Origin: Betaproteobacteria bacterium HGW-Betaproteobacteria-1
Lineage (GTDB): Bacteria > Pseudomonadota > Gammaproteobacteria > Burkholderiales > Methylophilaceae
NCBI GenBank assembly: GCA_002842435.1
Contig: PHCX01000004.1
Location: forward strand, 244,209 to 308,208
Length of the DNA: 64,000 bases
Direction: 5' to 3'
In this document: piece by piece, positions 44,820 through 55,649 of the stretch
How positions within the stretch are numbered: the first letter of the stretch is position 1
Layout of the letters: each line of letters starts with the position of its first letter
Position numbers and translations under genes: made by a program
The notes under the pieces: generated by a model
What the model was told of the DNA's origin: nothing
Database searches by the model: none
Seen by the model: the letters and a program-made list of their open reading frames with translations, nothing else

Positions 44820-45299
44820 TTAACTCTTGTGCGGAGGTGCTTCTACACCGATGGGTGAGAGGATGACGACCAGCCAGAGCAGGATGCTGCTGAAACTGTG
44901 CAGGTAGTAATCCCAGCCGGGGAAATCGTTCCCGCCGAACAATTTGAGCACCATGGCCGTGGTCTGGGTAAGCAGCAGCAGAAAAAAGACATAAGCGGTT
45001 TGTTGCCAGATGTTGAACAGGGCCAGTCTGCGTTGATAGCTGACTGCGAGAAAAGCGGTCATCGCATAAGCCAGCGCGTACTGGCCGAACAGTCCGCCGG
45101 TCGCCAGGTCGATCAAGAGTCCGGCAAACCAGGCGGTGCCGATATGACACAGGTGCGGCGCGCGTAGCAGCCAATAGATGACAGTCAGCAGCATGAAGTC
45201 CGGCCGCAATTCCAGTGCCAATCCCTCCCAGGGAAGCAGCTGGAATAGCATCGCCAGTAGCATGGAGGCGTAGACGTGTTTAAGGTTGGCGGATTGCAT
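44820..45299 (-). CDS. mreD: Rod shape-determining protein MreD
   Basis: This 159-residue inner membrane protein has five hydrophobic helices. Landmarks are LLPWEGLALELRPDFMLLTVIYWLL, GTAWFAGLLIDLATGGLFGQYALAY and the poorly conserved C terminus, as usual for MreD. It bridges MreC and the RodA-PBP2 machine. Its first codons overlap the mreC end by 20 bp; mrdA follows after 16 bp. Confidence 0.92.
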   Translation of the reverse strand: MQSANLKHVYASMLLAMLFQLLPWEGLALELRPDFMLLTVIYWLLRAPHLCHIGTAWFAGLLIDLATGGLFGQYALAYAMTAFLAVSYQRRLALFNIWQQTAYVFFLLLLTQTTAMVLKLFGGNDFPGWDYYLHSFSSILLWLVVILSPIGVEAPPHKS

Positions 45300-46260
45300 T
45301 CTGGCTGGCGGATCCTGCTGGGATTGGTGTGGTTGTACTGTTCTTCTCGGCCGGCTTCCCGGTTTTTGCTGAACTGTCAGTGTTGTTGATGACTGTGCCC
45401 AGTGCCGATTCGATTTCAGGGATGCTGATCAACAGCACCTGGCGGTGGTTCTTGACTCCAGCCACGGGTTTGGATGTGATTTGAGCGAATGGCGAATCCG
45501 GGTTGCGTTCGATGTTTGTGACCTCGGCAACTGCGAGGCCGACCGGATAGACGCCATCAATGCCTGAGGTGATGAGGCGATCGCCTGTCTGTATATCCAC
45601 ATTTACCGGTAGATAAGGCAGGTCCAGTACATTGTCGACACCAGCGCCGAAGGCGATGGCACGCAGGCCGTTGCGCTCGACCTGAATCGGGATCGACAGC
45701 TCCTTGTCGGTGATCAGGGTCACTTCGCTGGAGAAGGGATAGACACGGGTTACCTGGCCGATGACGCCATCGCCATCAACCACGGCCTGCCCTGGCTTGA
45801 TGTTTTGGCGGGTACCCAGATTGACCATCATTTTCTGCGTAAAGGGGTCGCGTCCCATATACAGGATCTCGCCCAGTCGGGCTGGCTGGGCGATGATCTG
45901 CGAGGCTCCCAGCAAGCTGCGCAGATGCTCGTTTTCGACCTCAAGTTCATTCAGGCGCTGCAATTTGGCCCCATCATGCAGTGCCTGCTCACTCAGTTTG
46001 CGATTGGTTTCCACCAGCGTATTGTGCGCGGTCAGGTATTCGGCGCTGGCGTGATAGAGATTGAATGGGGCGTTGGCGACAACCTGCAGCGGATGTAGCA
46101 GGGCAATGAACCCCTGGCGGACTTCGGTCAGGTAATGCAGGCGTGAATCAGTGGCGATCAGCGCCAGTGACAGTGCGGAAAAGAACACCAGCCGGGCAAG
46201 AGGACTCGGGCCACGAACAAAAAATGCCGGTGTTTGTTGAGGTTCCAGAGCGCGAGGCAT
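45280..46260 (-). CDS. mreC: Rod shape-determining protein MreC
   Basis: This 326-residue protein has an N-terminal membrane helix (about 22-40), a coiled coil (about 68-118) and the two beta-barrel modules with GEILYMGRDPFTQKMMVNLG and GQAVVDGDGVIGQVTRVYPFSSEVTLITD. The C terminus is rich in Pro, Ser and Thr. MreC scaffolds PBP2 in the periplasm. Between its start and the mreB stop lies an intrinsic terminator, so mreC and later genes depend on read-through from mreB or a weaker internal promoter. Confidence 0.94.
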   Translation of the reverse strand: MPRALEPQQTPAFFVRGPSPLARLVFFSALSLALIATDSRLHYLTEVRQGFIALLHPLQVVANAPFNLYHASAEYLTAHNTLVETNRKLSEQALHDGAKLQRLNELEVENEHLRSLLGASQIIAQPARLGEILYMGRDPFTQKMMVNLGTRQNIKPGQAVVDGDGVIGQVTRVYPFSSEVTLITDKELSIPIQVERNGLRAIAFGAGVDNVLDLPYLPVNVDIQTGDRLITSGIDGVYPVGLAVAEVTNIERNPDSPFAQITSKPVAGVKNHRQVLLISIPEIESALGTVINNTDSSAKTGKPAEKNSTTTPIPAGSASQNAIRQP

Positions 46261-46279
46261 GGTGCCTGATTGCTTTCAG

Positions 46280-46313
46280 AAAAAAACAAGCCGCGTGAAG
46301 CGATAGCGGCCTG
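46280..46313 (-). terminator. Intrinsic terminator between mreB and mreC
   Basis: On the minus strand CAGGCCGC and GCGGCTTG pair (one G-U) around an 11-base loop and are followed by a run of seven T. It probably acts as a partial terminator, lowering mreCD-mrdA-rodA relative to mreB. Confidence 0.75.
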
Positions 46314-46342
46314 TTGGTTGTGTTAAAAATTTTAGGTACTGA

Positions 46343-47419
<1,077 letters not shown>

Positions 47420-47433
47420 TTATTCTGCGCTTT

Positions 47434-47482
47434 AGTATAAACAAGTCTGATGCTTAAGAAGCGCAACAAATCGGGCTATAAT
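47434..47482. promoter_or_regulatory. Divergent promoters mreB / gatCAB
   Basis: On the plus strand TTAAGA (47454-47459), 17 bp and TATAAT (47477-47482) form a good sigma70 promoter toward gatC. On the minus strand TATACT (47434-47439) is a -10 box toward mreB; its -35 would overlap the gatC -35 region, so the two promoters may compete. Confidence 0.55.
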
Positions 47483-47563
47483 ACCCGATATCGTATTGAA
47501 AATTAAGATTCAAATGAAATTACCAATGGAATTAGGAATGAAACTATTCGGCGGGGTGCAGTC

Positions 47564-47851
47564 ATGTCATTAAGCACCACCGATGTTAAGCGTATCGCAC
47601 ATCTGGCGCGTATCGAAATCAGTGATACGGAAGCCGAGGCCACCTTGCAGAAACTGACCGGCATTCTGGGCCTGATCGAGCAGATGCAGGCAGTCGATAC
47701 CACCGGTATTACGCCCATGTCGCATTCGCAGGATGTCACCCAGCGCCTGCGCGAGGATGTCGTCACCAAAACCAACCAGCGTGAAGAATTCCAGAAGATC
47801 GCGCCGGCCACCGAGAACGGCCTGTATCTCGTCCCTAAAGTCATCGAATAG
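47564..47851 (+). CDS. gatC: Asp-tRNA(Asn)/Glu-tRNA(Gln) amidotransferase subunit C
   Basis: This 95-residue protein begins [20 protein letters not shown] and holds [27 protein letters not shown], the GatC core that wraps around GatA and GatB. GatCAB converts mischarged Glu-tRNA(Gln) or Asp-tRNA(Asn) to the amide form. A leader of about 75 bases follows the TATAAT box. gatA begins ten bases downstream. Confidence 0.95.
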   Translation: MSLSTTDVKRIAHLARIEISDTEAEATLQKLTGILGLIEQMQAVDTTGITPMSHSQDVTQRLREDVVTKTNQREEFQKIAPATENGLYLVPKVIE

Positions 47852-47861
47852 TCCCTGAATC

Positions 47862-49346
47862 ATGATCAACAGTAGCCTTAAACAGCTGGGGGCGATGCTT
47901 GCCAGCAAACAGATTTCCAGTGTCGAGATGACGCAGGAATTCCTTGACCGCATCGCGCAGCACAATGCCGAACTCAATGCCTATATCACGGTGGATGCTG
48001 AGAAATCTTTAGCTCAGGCCGTGGCGGCCGACCAGCGTATTGCGAATGGCACTGCCGAGCCGTTGACCGGCATTCCCATTGCGCAAAAGGATATTTTTGT
48101 CGCCAAGGGCTGGAAAACCACTTGCGGTTCCCGCATGCTGGAGAATTTTATCGGCCCTTACGATGCCAGCGTGATTGAGCGTTTTGATGCGGCCGGTGCG
48201 GTCAATCTGGGCAAGACCAATATGGATGAATTCGCCATGGGCTCGTCCAACGAGACTTCCTATTTCGGCGGCGTCAAGAATCCCTGGGATCGAAGCCGTG
48301 TGCCTGGCGGCAGTTCCGGCGGCAGCGCCGCGGCAGTGGCAGCGCGTTTGTGCGCGGCGGCAACCGGCACCGATACCGGTGGCTCCATCCGCCAACCGGC
48401 TTCGCTCTGCGGTTTTTCCGGATTGAAGCCGACCTATGGCCTGGTTTCCCGATACGGCATGATCGCCTTTGCTTCGTCGCTGGACCAGGCCGGGCCGATG
48501 GCCAAGTCCTGTGAGGATATGGCACTGATGATGAATGTCATGACCGGTTTTGACGAGCGTGATTCCACCAGCCTGCAGCGCGACAAGGAAGACTACACCC
48601 GCGATCTGGCGAAGCATGAAAGCAGTGATCGGCCGCTGGCCGGCCTGAAAGTCGGCCAGCCGCGCGAATTTTTCGCTGAAGGTCTGGATGCAACCGTTGC
48701 CAAGGTCGTACAGGATGCGATTGAACAATATCGCAAGCTGGGCGCGGAGATCGTCGATATCAGCCTGCCCAATACCAAGCTTTCGATCCCGGTTTATTAC
48801 GTGCTGGCGCCAGCCGAGGCCTCCAGTAATCTTTCCCGCTATGACGGTGTACGCTACGGCCATCGTGCTGCGCAATACACTGACCTGATGGACATGTATT
48901 GCAAGACCCGCGCCGAAGGCTTCGGTGCCGAGGTCAAGCGCCGCATCCTGATCGGCACCTATGTGCTGAGCGCAGGCTATTACGATGCCTATTACCTCAA
49001 GGCCCAGCAGATCCGCCGACTGATCGCGCAGGATTTCGAGCAGGCCTTCAAGCAGTGCGACATCATCATGGGCCCGACGGCGCCCGGCACTGCCTTCCGT
49101 GCAGGCGAGAAAACCAACGATCCGGTGGCCATGTATCTGGAAGACCTTTACACGATTGCCGTGAATCTGGCAGGTTTGCCCGGCATGAGCATCCCGGCCG
49201 GATTTGCCGAAGTCGAGGGCAAGAATCTGCCGGTTGGTTTGCAGGTGATCGGCAATTATTTTGATGAAGCGCGCATGCTGAATGTCGGCCATGCCTATCA
49301 ACAAGTGACAGATTGGCATACCCGCATGCCAGAAGGAATTGCGTAA
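47862..49346 (+). CDS. gatA: Asp-tRNA(Asn)/Glu-tRNA(Gln) amidotransferase subunit A
   Basis: This 494-residue amidase-signature enzyme frees ammonia from glutamine. The catalytic triad is Lys76 (PIAQKD), Ser151 (VPGGSSGGS) and Ser175 ([10 protein letters not shown]). The C-terminal part contains [16 protein letters not shown], which is normal for GatA. The stop and the gatB start share one base (TAATG). Confidence 0.96.
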   Translation: MINSSLKQLGAMLASKQISSVEMTQEFLDRIAQHNAELNAYITVDAEKSLAQAVAADQRIANGTAEPLTGIPIAQKDIFVAKGWKTTCGSRMLENFIGPYDASVIERFDAAGAVNLGKTNMDEFAMGSSNETSYFGGVKNPWDRSRVPGGSSGGSAAAVAARLCAAATGTDTGGSIRQPASLCGFSGLKPTYGLVSRYGMIAFASSLDQAGPMAKSCEDMALMMNVMTGFDERDSTSLQRDKEDYTRDLAKHESSDRPLAGLKVGQPREFFAEGLDATVAKVVQDAIEQYRKLGAEIVDISLPNTKLSIPVYYVLAPAEASSNLSRYDGVRYGHRAAQYTDLMDMYCKTRAEGFGAEVKRRILIGTYVLSAGYYDAYYLKAQQIRRLIAQDFEQAFKQCDIIMGPTAPGTAFRAGEKTNDPVAMYLEDLYTIAVNLAGLPGMSIPAGFAEVEGKNLPVGLQVIGNYFDEARMLNVGHAYQQVTDWHTRMPEGIA

Positions 49347-50776
49347 TGGAATGGGAAGTCGTCATCGGGCTGGAAACGCATACCCAGCTAAGAACCAAAT
49401 CGAAAATTTTTTCCGGTGCCTCGACCACTTACGGCGCTGAGCCGAATACTCAGGCTTGTGAAGTGAGCATCGCCCTGCCCGGCGTGCTGCCGGTTTTGAA
49501 CAAGGAAGCGGTCAAGTGTGCGATCAAGTTCGGCCTGGCAGTGAATGCGGAGATTGCACCAAGATCGGTTTTTGCGCGCAAGAATTACTTTTACCCAGAC
49601 CTGCCCAAAGGCTATCAGATCAGCCAGTACGAATTGCCGGTGGTCGGCAAGGGCTCACTGACCATACAGGTGGGCGATACTGAAAAGACCATCCGCATCA
49701 CCCGTGCGCATCTGGAAGAAGATGCCGGCAAGTCGGTGCATGGTGCGCAGGAAGGTATGTCCGGCATTGACCTTAACCGCGCCGGTACACCGCTGCTGGA
49801 GATCGTCACCGAACCGGACATGCGTTCGGCGGCCGAGGCAGTGGCTTATGCGAAGAAACTGCACGAACTGGTACAGTGGATCGGCATCTGCGACGGCAAT
49901 ATGCAGGAAGGCAGCTTCCGTTGTGACGTCAATGTATCCGTCCGGCCCAAAGGCTCGGATAAACTCGGTACCCGCCGAGAGATCAAGAACCTCAACTCGT
50001 TCAAGTTCATGCAGCAGGCGATCGAGTATGAGACCCGCTGGCAGATCGAGACCCTGGAAGACGGCGGCAAGATCGAACAGGCCACCGTGCTGTTCAACCC
50101 GGATACCGGCGAGACTCGCTCCATGCGTAGCAAGGAGGAGGCTAACGATTATCGCTATTTCCCTGACCCCGACCTGTTGCCGCTGGAGATCACCGAGGTG
50201 GACAAGTCGGCAGTCGAGGCTGAGATGCCGGAACTGCCACAAGCCATGGTGGCACGCTTTGTTAGTGACTACAAACTGTCAGCCTATGATGCCGATACCC
50301 TGACATCCTCCAGGGCAATTGCCGATTATTTCGAAGCTACCGTCAAGGCTTTCGGTGGCGAGCCCAAGCTGGCTGCCAACTGGGTCATGGGTAGTGTGGC
50401 CGCCAAGTTGAATGAGGAAGACAAGGATATCAGCGCTTCACCCGTTTCATCGACACAACTGGCCGGTCTGCTGAAGCGTATCGCAGACAACACCATCTCC
50501 AACAAGATCGCGCGTGAAGTATTCGATGCCATGTGGGCGGGTGAAGGGGAGGCGGATGCCATCATCGAGAAAAAAGGCCTGAAACAGGTCACGGATTCCG
50601 GTGCCATCGAGGCCATCATTGATGAAGTGCTGGCGGCCAATGTAGCCATGGTGGAAGAATTCAAGGCAGGCAAGGAAAAAGCCTTCAATGCGCTGGTTGG
50701 TCAATGCATGAAGGCCAGCAAGGGCAAGGCTAATCCGGCGCAGGTCAATGAGGTGTTGAAGAAGAAACTGGGCTGA
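49346..50776 (+). CDS. gatB: Asp-tRNA(Asn)/Glu-tRNA(Gln) amidotransferase subunit B
   Basis: This 476-residue subunit holds the kinase and tRNA-binding parts. It starts [15 protein letters not shown], and has [45 protein letters not shown] and the YqeY-like tail (about 330-476) with [17 protein letters not shown]. The ATG at 49346 overlaps the gatA stop, preceded by AGAAGGAA; an upstream in-frame ATG at 49313 is inside gatA and not needed. It ends the gatCAB operon. Confidence 0.96.
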   Translation: MEWEVVIGLETHTQLRTKSKIFSGASTTYGAEPNTQACEVSIALPGVLPVLNKEAVKCAIKFGLAVNAEIAPRSVFARKNYFYPDLPKGYQISQYELPVVGKGSLTIQVGDTEKTIRITRAHLEEDAGKSVHGAQEGMSGIDLNRAGTPLLEIVTEPDMRSAAEAVAYAKKLHELVQWIGICDGNMQEGSFRCDVNVSVRPKGSDKLGTRREIKNLNSFKFMQQAIEYETRWQIETLEDGGKIEQATVLFNPDTGETRSMRSKEEANDYRYFPDPDLLPLEITEVDKSAVEAEMPELPQAMVARFVSDYKLSAYDADTLTSSRAIADYFEATVKAFGGEPKLAANWVMGSVAAKLNEEDKDISASPVSSTQLAGLLKRIADNTISNKIAREVFDAMWAGEGEADAIIEKKGLKQVTDSGAIEAIIDEVLAANVAMVEEFKAGKEKAFNALVGQCMKASKGKANPAQVNEVLKKKLG

Positions 50777-50817
50777 AAAGCCTGCGAATCCTGCCGCCAT
50801 GTGTGGCTGGAATCTCG

Positions 50818-51414
50818 CTAGTGCTGCGCCTTGATCTCAATGAAGCGCTGCTTGTCGTCATTGAAGCGATTGCGGGTGATGTCCATGTTGTTTTTGCGTG
50901 CATCGATTTGTTGATTGATTCTGCTGATTTCAAACTCGATCTCGGTGATTTCTGCGTGCAGGTCGTCCGGCACCTGTTTCTGCCGGTTTTTGAATGATTC
51001 TGCGCTCTTCTGGCTGTTTTCGAGTCTTTTGATGGCACCGGTTTTACGTTGCTCCAATGCCTGTATCGCTACTTGATCCATTTGCAGGTGCCGGTCGCGG
51101 GCCAGATCGATTTCATCTTCAGTGGTATAGGAGGCACGTAGCGCACGATCACGTCTCTGTTGTTCCAGCATGGCTTCATCTTCTTCCTGCTGGTGATTGA
51201 TCTGATTGCGGCGGATGACGACGCCCTGATTGTTCAATACTGCGTTGTCGCGGTGGACATCCTTGGCCGGCATCTTGTCGCCGTAATGAGTCACACCTTT
51301 GTCATCAACCCATTTGTGTATCTTGCCGCCACCCGCGTGCGCGGCCGTACTGATCAGCAATGTGATGAGCATGGCCTGTGACAGCTTGAAGGTGGTGATA
51401 CACAAAGCCTGCAT
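50818..51414 (-). CDS. DUF4124-type periplasmic protein with coiled coil
   Basis: This 198-residue protein has a signal peptide (1-27, ending THAG-like AAHAGGG). A DUF4124-like motif KIHKWVDDKGVTHYGDKMP (about 31-49) is followed by a long charged helix (about 75-198) rich in Gln, Arg and Glu. DUF4124 domains are short periplasmic beta modules of unknown role, common in gamma- and betaproteobacteria. It is convergent with gatB and lies 20 bp after pyrE on the same strand. Confidence 0.75.
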   Translation of the reverse strand: MQALCITTFKLSQAMLITLLISTAAHAGGGKIHKWVDDKGVTHYGDKMPAKDVHRDNAVLNNQGVVIRRNQINHQQEEDEAMLEQQRRDRALRASYTTEDEIDLARDRHLQMDQVAIQALEQRKTGAIKRLENSQKSAESFKNRQKQVPDDLHAEITEIEFEISRINQQIDARKNNMDITRNRFNDDKQRFIEIKAQH

Positions 51415-51434
51415 GATTTCCCCGGAATCGATGG

Positions 51435-52079
51435 TTAGGCGCTACTGCCATACTGCTTGCGATAATTCTCGATGGCAAGAAGATTTTGCGCCATATCTGG
51501 TTGATTCTGCAAGTATTTGATCAGACCGCCGAGGTTGGCGATGCTGCAGACCGGTAATTTGTTCTGGCGCTCGACTTCCTGCACGGCGGATAACTCGCCC
51601 AGACCCTTTTCCTGGCGGTCGATGGCGATGGCGACGCCGGCGGGGATGGCGCCGGCTGCTGTGATGATGTCGACCGATTCACGTACCGAGGTGCCGGCAG
51701 AGATGACATCGTCGACGATCAGTACACGTCCGCGCAATGGCGCACCGACGACGGTACCACCTTCGCCATGGTCCTTGGCTTCCTTGCGGTTATAGGCATA
51801 TGGCAGGTTGCGACCCTGGCGCGCTAGCGCAATGGCGATACTGGCTGCCAGTGTGATGCCTTTGTAGGCCGGCCCGAACAGCATGTCGAACTGGATGCCG
51901 GACTTGAGGATGGCATCCGCATAGAACTCGCCGAGTTTCATCAGGCTTTCGCCGTCGTTGAACAGGCCGGCATTGAAGAAATACGGACTCAGGCGTCCGG
52001 CTTTGGTTTTGAATTCGCCGAAGCGCAAGACCTGTTTGTCGATGGCAAAACGGATAAAATCCTGGGTGGTGTCTGTCAT
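51435..52079 (-). CDS. pyrE: Orotate phosphoribosyltransferase
   Basis: This 214-residue enzyme makes orotidine monophosphate from orotate and PRPP. The PRPP loop [18 protein letters not shown] (about 121-138), the flexible loop [17 protein letters not shown] and [17 protein letters not shown] are all present. The start is 33 bp from the divergent xthA, so the two share a compact promoter region. Confidence 0.95.
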   Translation of the reverse strand: MTDTTQDFIRFAIDKQVLRFGEFKTKAGRLSPYFFNAGLFNDGESLMKLGEFYADAILKSGIQFDMLFGPAYKGITLAASIAIALARQGRNLPYAYNRKEAKDHGEGGTVVGAPLRGRVLIVDDVISAGTSVRESVDIITAAGAIPAGVAIAIDRQEKGLGELSAVQEVERQNKLPVCSIANLGGLIKYLQNQPDMAQNLLAIENYRKQYGSSA

Positions 52080-52112
52080 TGTGGGTAAGTATCAATAAAA
52101 AAGGAAATGGGC

Positions 52113-52895
52113 ATGATGCGAATTATATCTGTAAACCTCAATGGCATACGGTCGGCAAGGACCAAGGGGTTTTATGACTGGCTGGCAAAGCAGGATGCCG
52201 ATGTTGTCTGCATGCAGGAAATCAAGGCGCAGGCGACCGACATGACGCGGGAGATGCTGCAACCGGACGGGTTTTACGGTTATTTTCATTATGCCGAAAA
52301 AAAAGGTTACAGCGGTGTAGGCATCTACAGCAAAAAGCAACCGGATGCCATCATCGAAGGTCTTGGGATTGCCGATGTTGACAGTGAAGGCCGCTATATC
52401 GAGGCCAGGTTCGGCAATCTGTCCGTGGTCTCGCTTTACCTGCCTTCCGGTTCCAGCGGTGAGGAGCGTCAGGCTTTCAAGTTCAGTGTCATGGAACGTT
52501 TCATGCCCTATCTGGAATCGCTGAAAGCTTCGGGGCGTGATGTTGTCGTTTGCGGTGACTGGAACATCGCGCATCGTGAAATAGATTTGAAAAACTGGAA
52601 AGGTAACCGCAAGAACTCAGGCTTCCTGCCGGAAGAGCGCGCATGGATGAGCGATCTGTTCGATCGTGTCGGTTGGTGTGATGTTTACCGCAATCTGCAT
52701 CCGGATGCTACGGACGAGAGCTATACCTGGTGGAGTAACCGGGGCCAGGCCTGGGCGAAGAACGTCGGTTGGCGCATCGATTATCAGATCGCCACTCCCG
52801 GGATTTCATCGCGGGCGCGTAACGCCTCCATCTACAAGGATGAGCGTTTCAGCGATCATGCACCTTTGTTGATCGACTACGACACAACGATCTAG
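52113..52895 (+). CDS. xthA: Exodeoxyribonuclease III
   Basis: This 260-residue enzyme is an AP endonuclease of the ExoIII family with RIISVNLNGIRSA, MQEIKAQ (metal-binding Glu), CGDWNIAHREIDLKNWK (catalytic Asp and Asn) and SDHAPLLIDY (catalytic Asp-His). It repairs abasic sites. AAGGAA at 52101-52106 favours the ATG at 52113 or 52116; an ATG at 52107 is too close to it. Confidence 0.94.
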   Translation: MMRIISVNLNGIRSARTKGFYDWLAKQDADVVCMQEIKAQATDMTREMLQPDGFYGYFHYAEKKGYSGVGIYSKKQPDAIIEGLGIADVDSEGRYIEARFGNLSVVSLYLPSGSSGEERQAFKFSVMERFMPYLESLKASGRDVVVCGDWNIAHREIDLKNWKGNRKNSGFLPEERAWMSDLFDRVGWCDVYRNLHPDATDESYTWWSNRGQAWAKNVGWRIDYQIATPGISSRARNASIYKDERFSDHAPLLIDYDTTI

Positions 52896-52963
52896 CCCGG
52901 CCGCTTACTCAGGCAAGGGCGAGCGATCTCCGCCGTGAGTGCAGCTATGGAATCCGTGGCTTA

Positions 52964-53911
52964 TTGTTAAGTCCTGGGGTTGTGTACGTTTTAAACCGCA
53001 TTGAATTAATCAATCAAGTACAGCAAGAAAGTCTCTTTTTGGAAATCGCTTTTATTTTTGGCAGGTTGATCTTGTCGTCCGTCTCCAATGTTTTTCAGAA
53101 ACAATTATCACTGAGCGGTTTGCATCCTTTTTATATTGTAGCCACGACATATTTTGTTCTGGCCGTGCTTGCCACACCTTTCCTTTTCAGTCTGGATGTC
53201 CGTAATCTGCCATCCGCCTTCTGGTTCAATGTGACACTTGCTGCTTTACTGGATGTGGGCGGCTGGATGTTTCTGGTGATGTCGCTGTCAAGGACCGATC
53301 TATCGGTATTCGGCCCGCTGAATGCATACAAGGTGGTCATCTCCATGTTGCTGGCGCTGTTGTTTCTGGGCGAGATTCCGAATCTGCAAGGCTTCACAGG
53401 CGTCATGGTCATCGTGGCCGGCAGCTTCTTTCTGCTGCCTCCCGGCAATCGCACGGGCAGGAGCCGGTTTGGTCAGCTGCTACTGGATCGCGGGGTGCAG
53501 GCAAGGTTCCTGTCCATTCTGCTGTTTTCCATCGGCACATTGTTTCTCAAGGGTTCACTGCAGCATTCGACGCCGCTGGACACCCTGATTTTCTGGTCGC
53601 TACTGGGCTTGCCCATGATTGTTCTGGCTAATTCCTGGCTTACCGAGCAGGGTTGGTTAACCAGTATCCGGAAATCGCAATCTCATATCGGATTAATCAC
53701 AGTGATAGGTGTCACTGTGTTCATCATGCAGTATTTCACGCTGGTGCTGCTGTCGCAGATGCTGGTGGCTTATACTCTGGCGCTGTTTCAACTTGGCATG
53801 TTATTGCAGGTATTTCTCGGTCACCATGTCTTCAACGAGCCGCACCTGATGCGCCGACTGATCTCTGCATTGGTGATGGTGGCAGGAAGTGTGCTGGTAC
53901 TGCTGGTTTGA
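52964..53911 (+). CDS. EamA/DMT-family membrane transporter
   Basis: This protein of up to 315 residues has ten hydrophobic helices in two repeats: the first ends LLALLFLGEIPNLQGFTGVMVIVAGSFFLL-like, the second HHVFNEPHLMRRLISALVMVAGSVLVLLV. That layout marks the drug/metabolite transporter (EamA) superfamily. The start is unsure: TTG at 52964 is given, but no good Shine-Dalgarno is seen and the first 30 residues may not be translated. It is 68 bp after xthA. Substrate unknown. Confidence 0.78.
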   Translation: MLSPGVVYVLNRIELINQVQQESLFLEIAFIFGRLILSSVSNVFQKQLSLSGLHPFYIVATTYFVLAVLATPFLFSLDVRNLPSAFWFNVTLAALLDVGGWMFLVMSLSRTDLSVFGPLNAYKVVISMLLALLFLGEIPNLQGFTGVMVIVAGSFFLLPPGNRTGRSRFGQLLLDRGVQARFLSILLFSIGTLFLKGSLQHSTPLDTLIFWSLLGLPMIVLANSWLTEQGWLTSIRKSQSHIGLITVIGVTVFIMQYFTLVLLSQMLVAYTLALFQLGMLLQVFLGHHVFNEPHLMRRLISALVMVAGSVLVLLV

Positions 53912-53925
53912 TAATGCGCTAGTGA

Positions 53926-54198
53926 TCAGCCTGGCATGCGGCTGATCTCGCGTTCGTATTCCGGGAAATACCGGGCAATCACCGAAAGATCAAAGCTGCG
54001 CAGTATGCTGCGATTGGATTCGCGCTCAAGCAGGAATTCGAATGATTTTCTCACCAGCATTTCTGTTGTGGTGTTGCCGGTCAGCAGTTTTGCGGCATAT
54101 TCGGGGCGCACCGTGACGATGTGAGTGGTGCTGTGTTTGCCATCAACATGGACTTCAAAACTATGGGCATCCAAGGCTTTGATATCGATAGTCTGCAT
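53926..54198 (-). CDS. Conserved hypothetical small protein
   Basis: This 90-residue protein has no recognised domain. It starts MQTIDIKALDAHSFEVHVDG and carries HIVTVRPEYAAKLLTG and VRKSFEFLLERESNRSILRSFDLSVI. The even amino acid mix, normal codon use and a bounded reading frame between two transporters support a real gene. It is predicted soluble and cytosolic. It ends 14 bp from the convergent EamA gene. I do not know a function. The 218 bp upstream hold the ampG promoter candidate and nothing else I can identify. Confidence 0.62.
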   Translation of the reverse strand: MQTIDIKALDAHSFEVHVDGKHSTTHIVTVRPEYAAKLLTGNTTTEMLVRKSFEFLLERESNRSILRSFDLSVIARYFPEYEREISRMPG

Positions 54199-54363
54199 GC
54201 TGGGAGTCCGATGAGTACGATGAGCGTCAATCTAACTCAGTTATTCCAAATTAACCACCGTTTTCATTCTGTCTCGATGTCGGCGATGTGATTTTAATTA
54301 TTTGAAATCCATGGTCGTCCCTTAAACTGTCATCATCTTGCCGGCAAGTGACGAGTCCTCGCT

Positions 54364-54369
54364 TATAAT
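54364..54369 (+). promoter_or_regulatory. Candidate -10 box of ampG
   Basis: A consensus TATAAT lies 48 bp before the ampG start. No -35 box with normal spacing is clear, so the call is tentative. Confidence 0.4.
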
Positions 54370-54416
54370 TCAGGCGGTTTTCCACTTTCCCGATTCACAA
54401 TTTTAAGAACAAGCTG

Positions 54417-55649
54417 ATGAATGCCTATCTGGAAATATTTCGTAATCGCCGTGTGGCCGTGGTCTGCCTGCTTGGTTTTTCCTCCGGTTTGCCGCTGGCG
54501 CTGACCAGTGGCACCTTGCAGGCATGGATGACGGTTTCAGGGGTCGATCTGGCAACGATCGGCATCTTTACCTTGGTCGGTATTCCCTATACCTGGAAAT
54601 TCCTCTGGGCACCGTTCATGGATCGTTATGTGCCACCATTTCTCGGGCGCCGTCGCGGCTGGATAGCTGCCATGCAGATGCTGCTGGGAGCAGGCATCGC
54701 CATCATGGGCGCGCTCGATCCGGTGACCATGCCCTGGGCGTTGGCCGCGCTGGCGCTGATGGTGGCGTTCGTCTCGGCCTCCCAGGATGTGGTATTTGAT
54801 GCCTATCGCGCCGACGTACTGCGGCCGGCTGAACGCGGTATTGGTGCAGCGGTTTCGGTGTTGGGTTATCGACTGGCCATGCTGGTGTCGGGTGCGCTGG
54901 CTTTGATTCTTTCTGATCAGATCGGCTGGCAGAACACCTACTGGCTGATGGCTGCGCTGATGATCGCGGCGATCGGCGCAACGTTGTTCGGGCCTGAGCC
55001 GGAAGTCAAGGTAACGCCGCCGAAAACGCTGACCGATGCGGTGATCGAGCCCTTGCGTGAGTTCTTTGCCCGGCATGGTGCCTGGGGACTATTGCTGCTT
55101 ATCGTGCTGTACAAGTTGGGCGACGCCTTTGCCGGTTCGCTGACGACGGCATTCCTGATTCGAGGTGTCGACTTCACGCCGACAGAGGTCGGTGCGATCA
55201 ACAAGGGTATGGGTCTGGCCGCGACACTGGTCGGCGTGGTCTTTGGCGGTATATTGATGACACGGCTGGGCTTGTTCAGATCGTTGCTGGCGTTCGGTAT
55301 CCTGCAGGCGATTTCCAATCTCACCTTCATGTGGCTGGCGGCGATCGGCAAGGATTACGCGGTCATGGTACTGGCTGTCGGTTTCGAGAATCTTGCCGGC
55401 GGCATGGGCACCGCGGCGTTCGTCGCGTTGCTGATGGGCATGTGCGACAAACGCTTCACTGCCAGCCAGTTCGCGCTACTGTCTGCCTTGGCCGCCGTTG
55501 GCCGGGTCTATGTTGGGCCGGCTTCCGGCTATATGGTCGAATCCATAGGCTGGACCACCTTCTTCGGCTTTACCTTTCTGATTGCCTTGCCGGGTTTGTT
55601 GTTGTTGTTTTTCATGCGTCGCAGCATAGAGGCCATGGGCCGTGCTTGA
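54417..55649 (+). CDS. ampG: AmpG-family muropeptide permease (MFS)
   Basis: This 410-residue major facilitator protein matches AmpG: FSSGLPLALTSGTLQAWM at the start, KFLWAPFMDRYVPPFLGRRRGW, FVSASQDVVFDAYRADVL, LYKLGDAFAGSLTTAFLI and ENLAGGMGTAAFVALLMGMC. AmpG imports anhydro-muropeptides for wall recycling, linking it to mpl at 31.5 kb. The next gene overlaps its end by 8 bp. Confidence 0.9.
   Translation: MNAYLEIFRNRRVAVVCLLGFSSGLPLALTSGTLQAWMTVSGVDLATIGIFTLVGIPYTWKFLWAPFMDRYVPPFLGRRRGWIAAMQMLLGAGIAIMGALDPVTMPWALAALALMVAFVSASQDVVFDAYRADVLRPAERGIGAAVSVLGYRLAMLVSGALALILSDQIGWQNTYWLMAALMIAAIGATLFGPEPEVKVTPPKTLTDAVIEPLREFFARHGAWGLLLLIVLYKLGDAFAGSLTTAFLIRGVDFTPTEVGAINKGMGLAATLVGVVFGGILMTRLGLFRSLLAFGILQAISNLTFMWLAAIGKDYAVMVLAVGFENLAGGMGTAAFVALLMGMCDKRFTASQFALLSALAAVGRVYVGPASGYMVESIGWTTFFGFTFLIALPGLLLLFFMRRSIEAMGRA

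Noticed and set aside
48009..49319. 436-codon open frame on the minus strand
   Set aside because: Antisense to gatA with its complete catalytic triad; His- and Gly-rich translation without motif.
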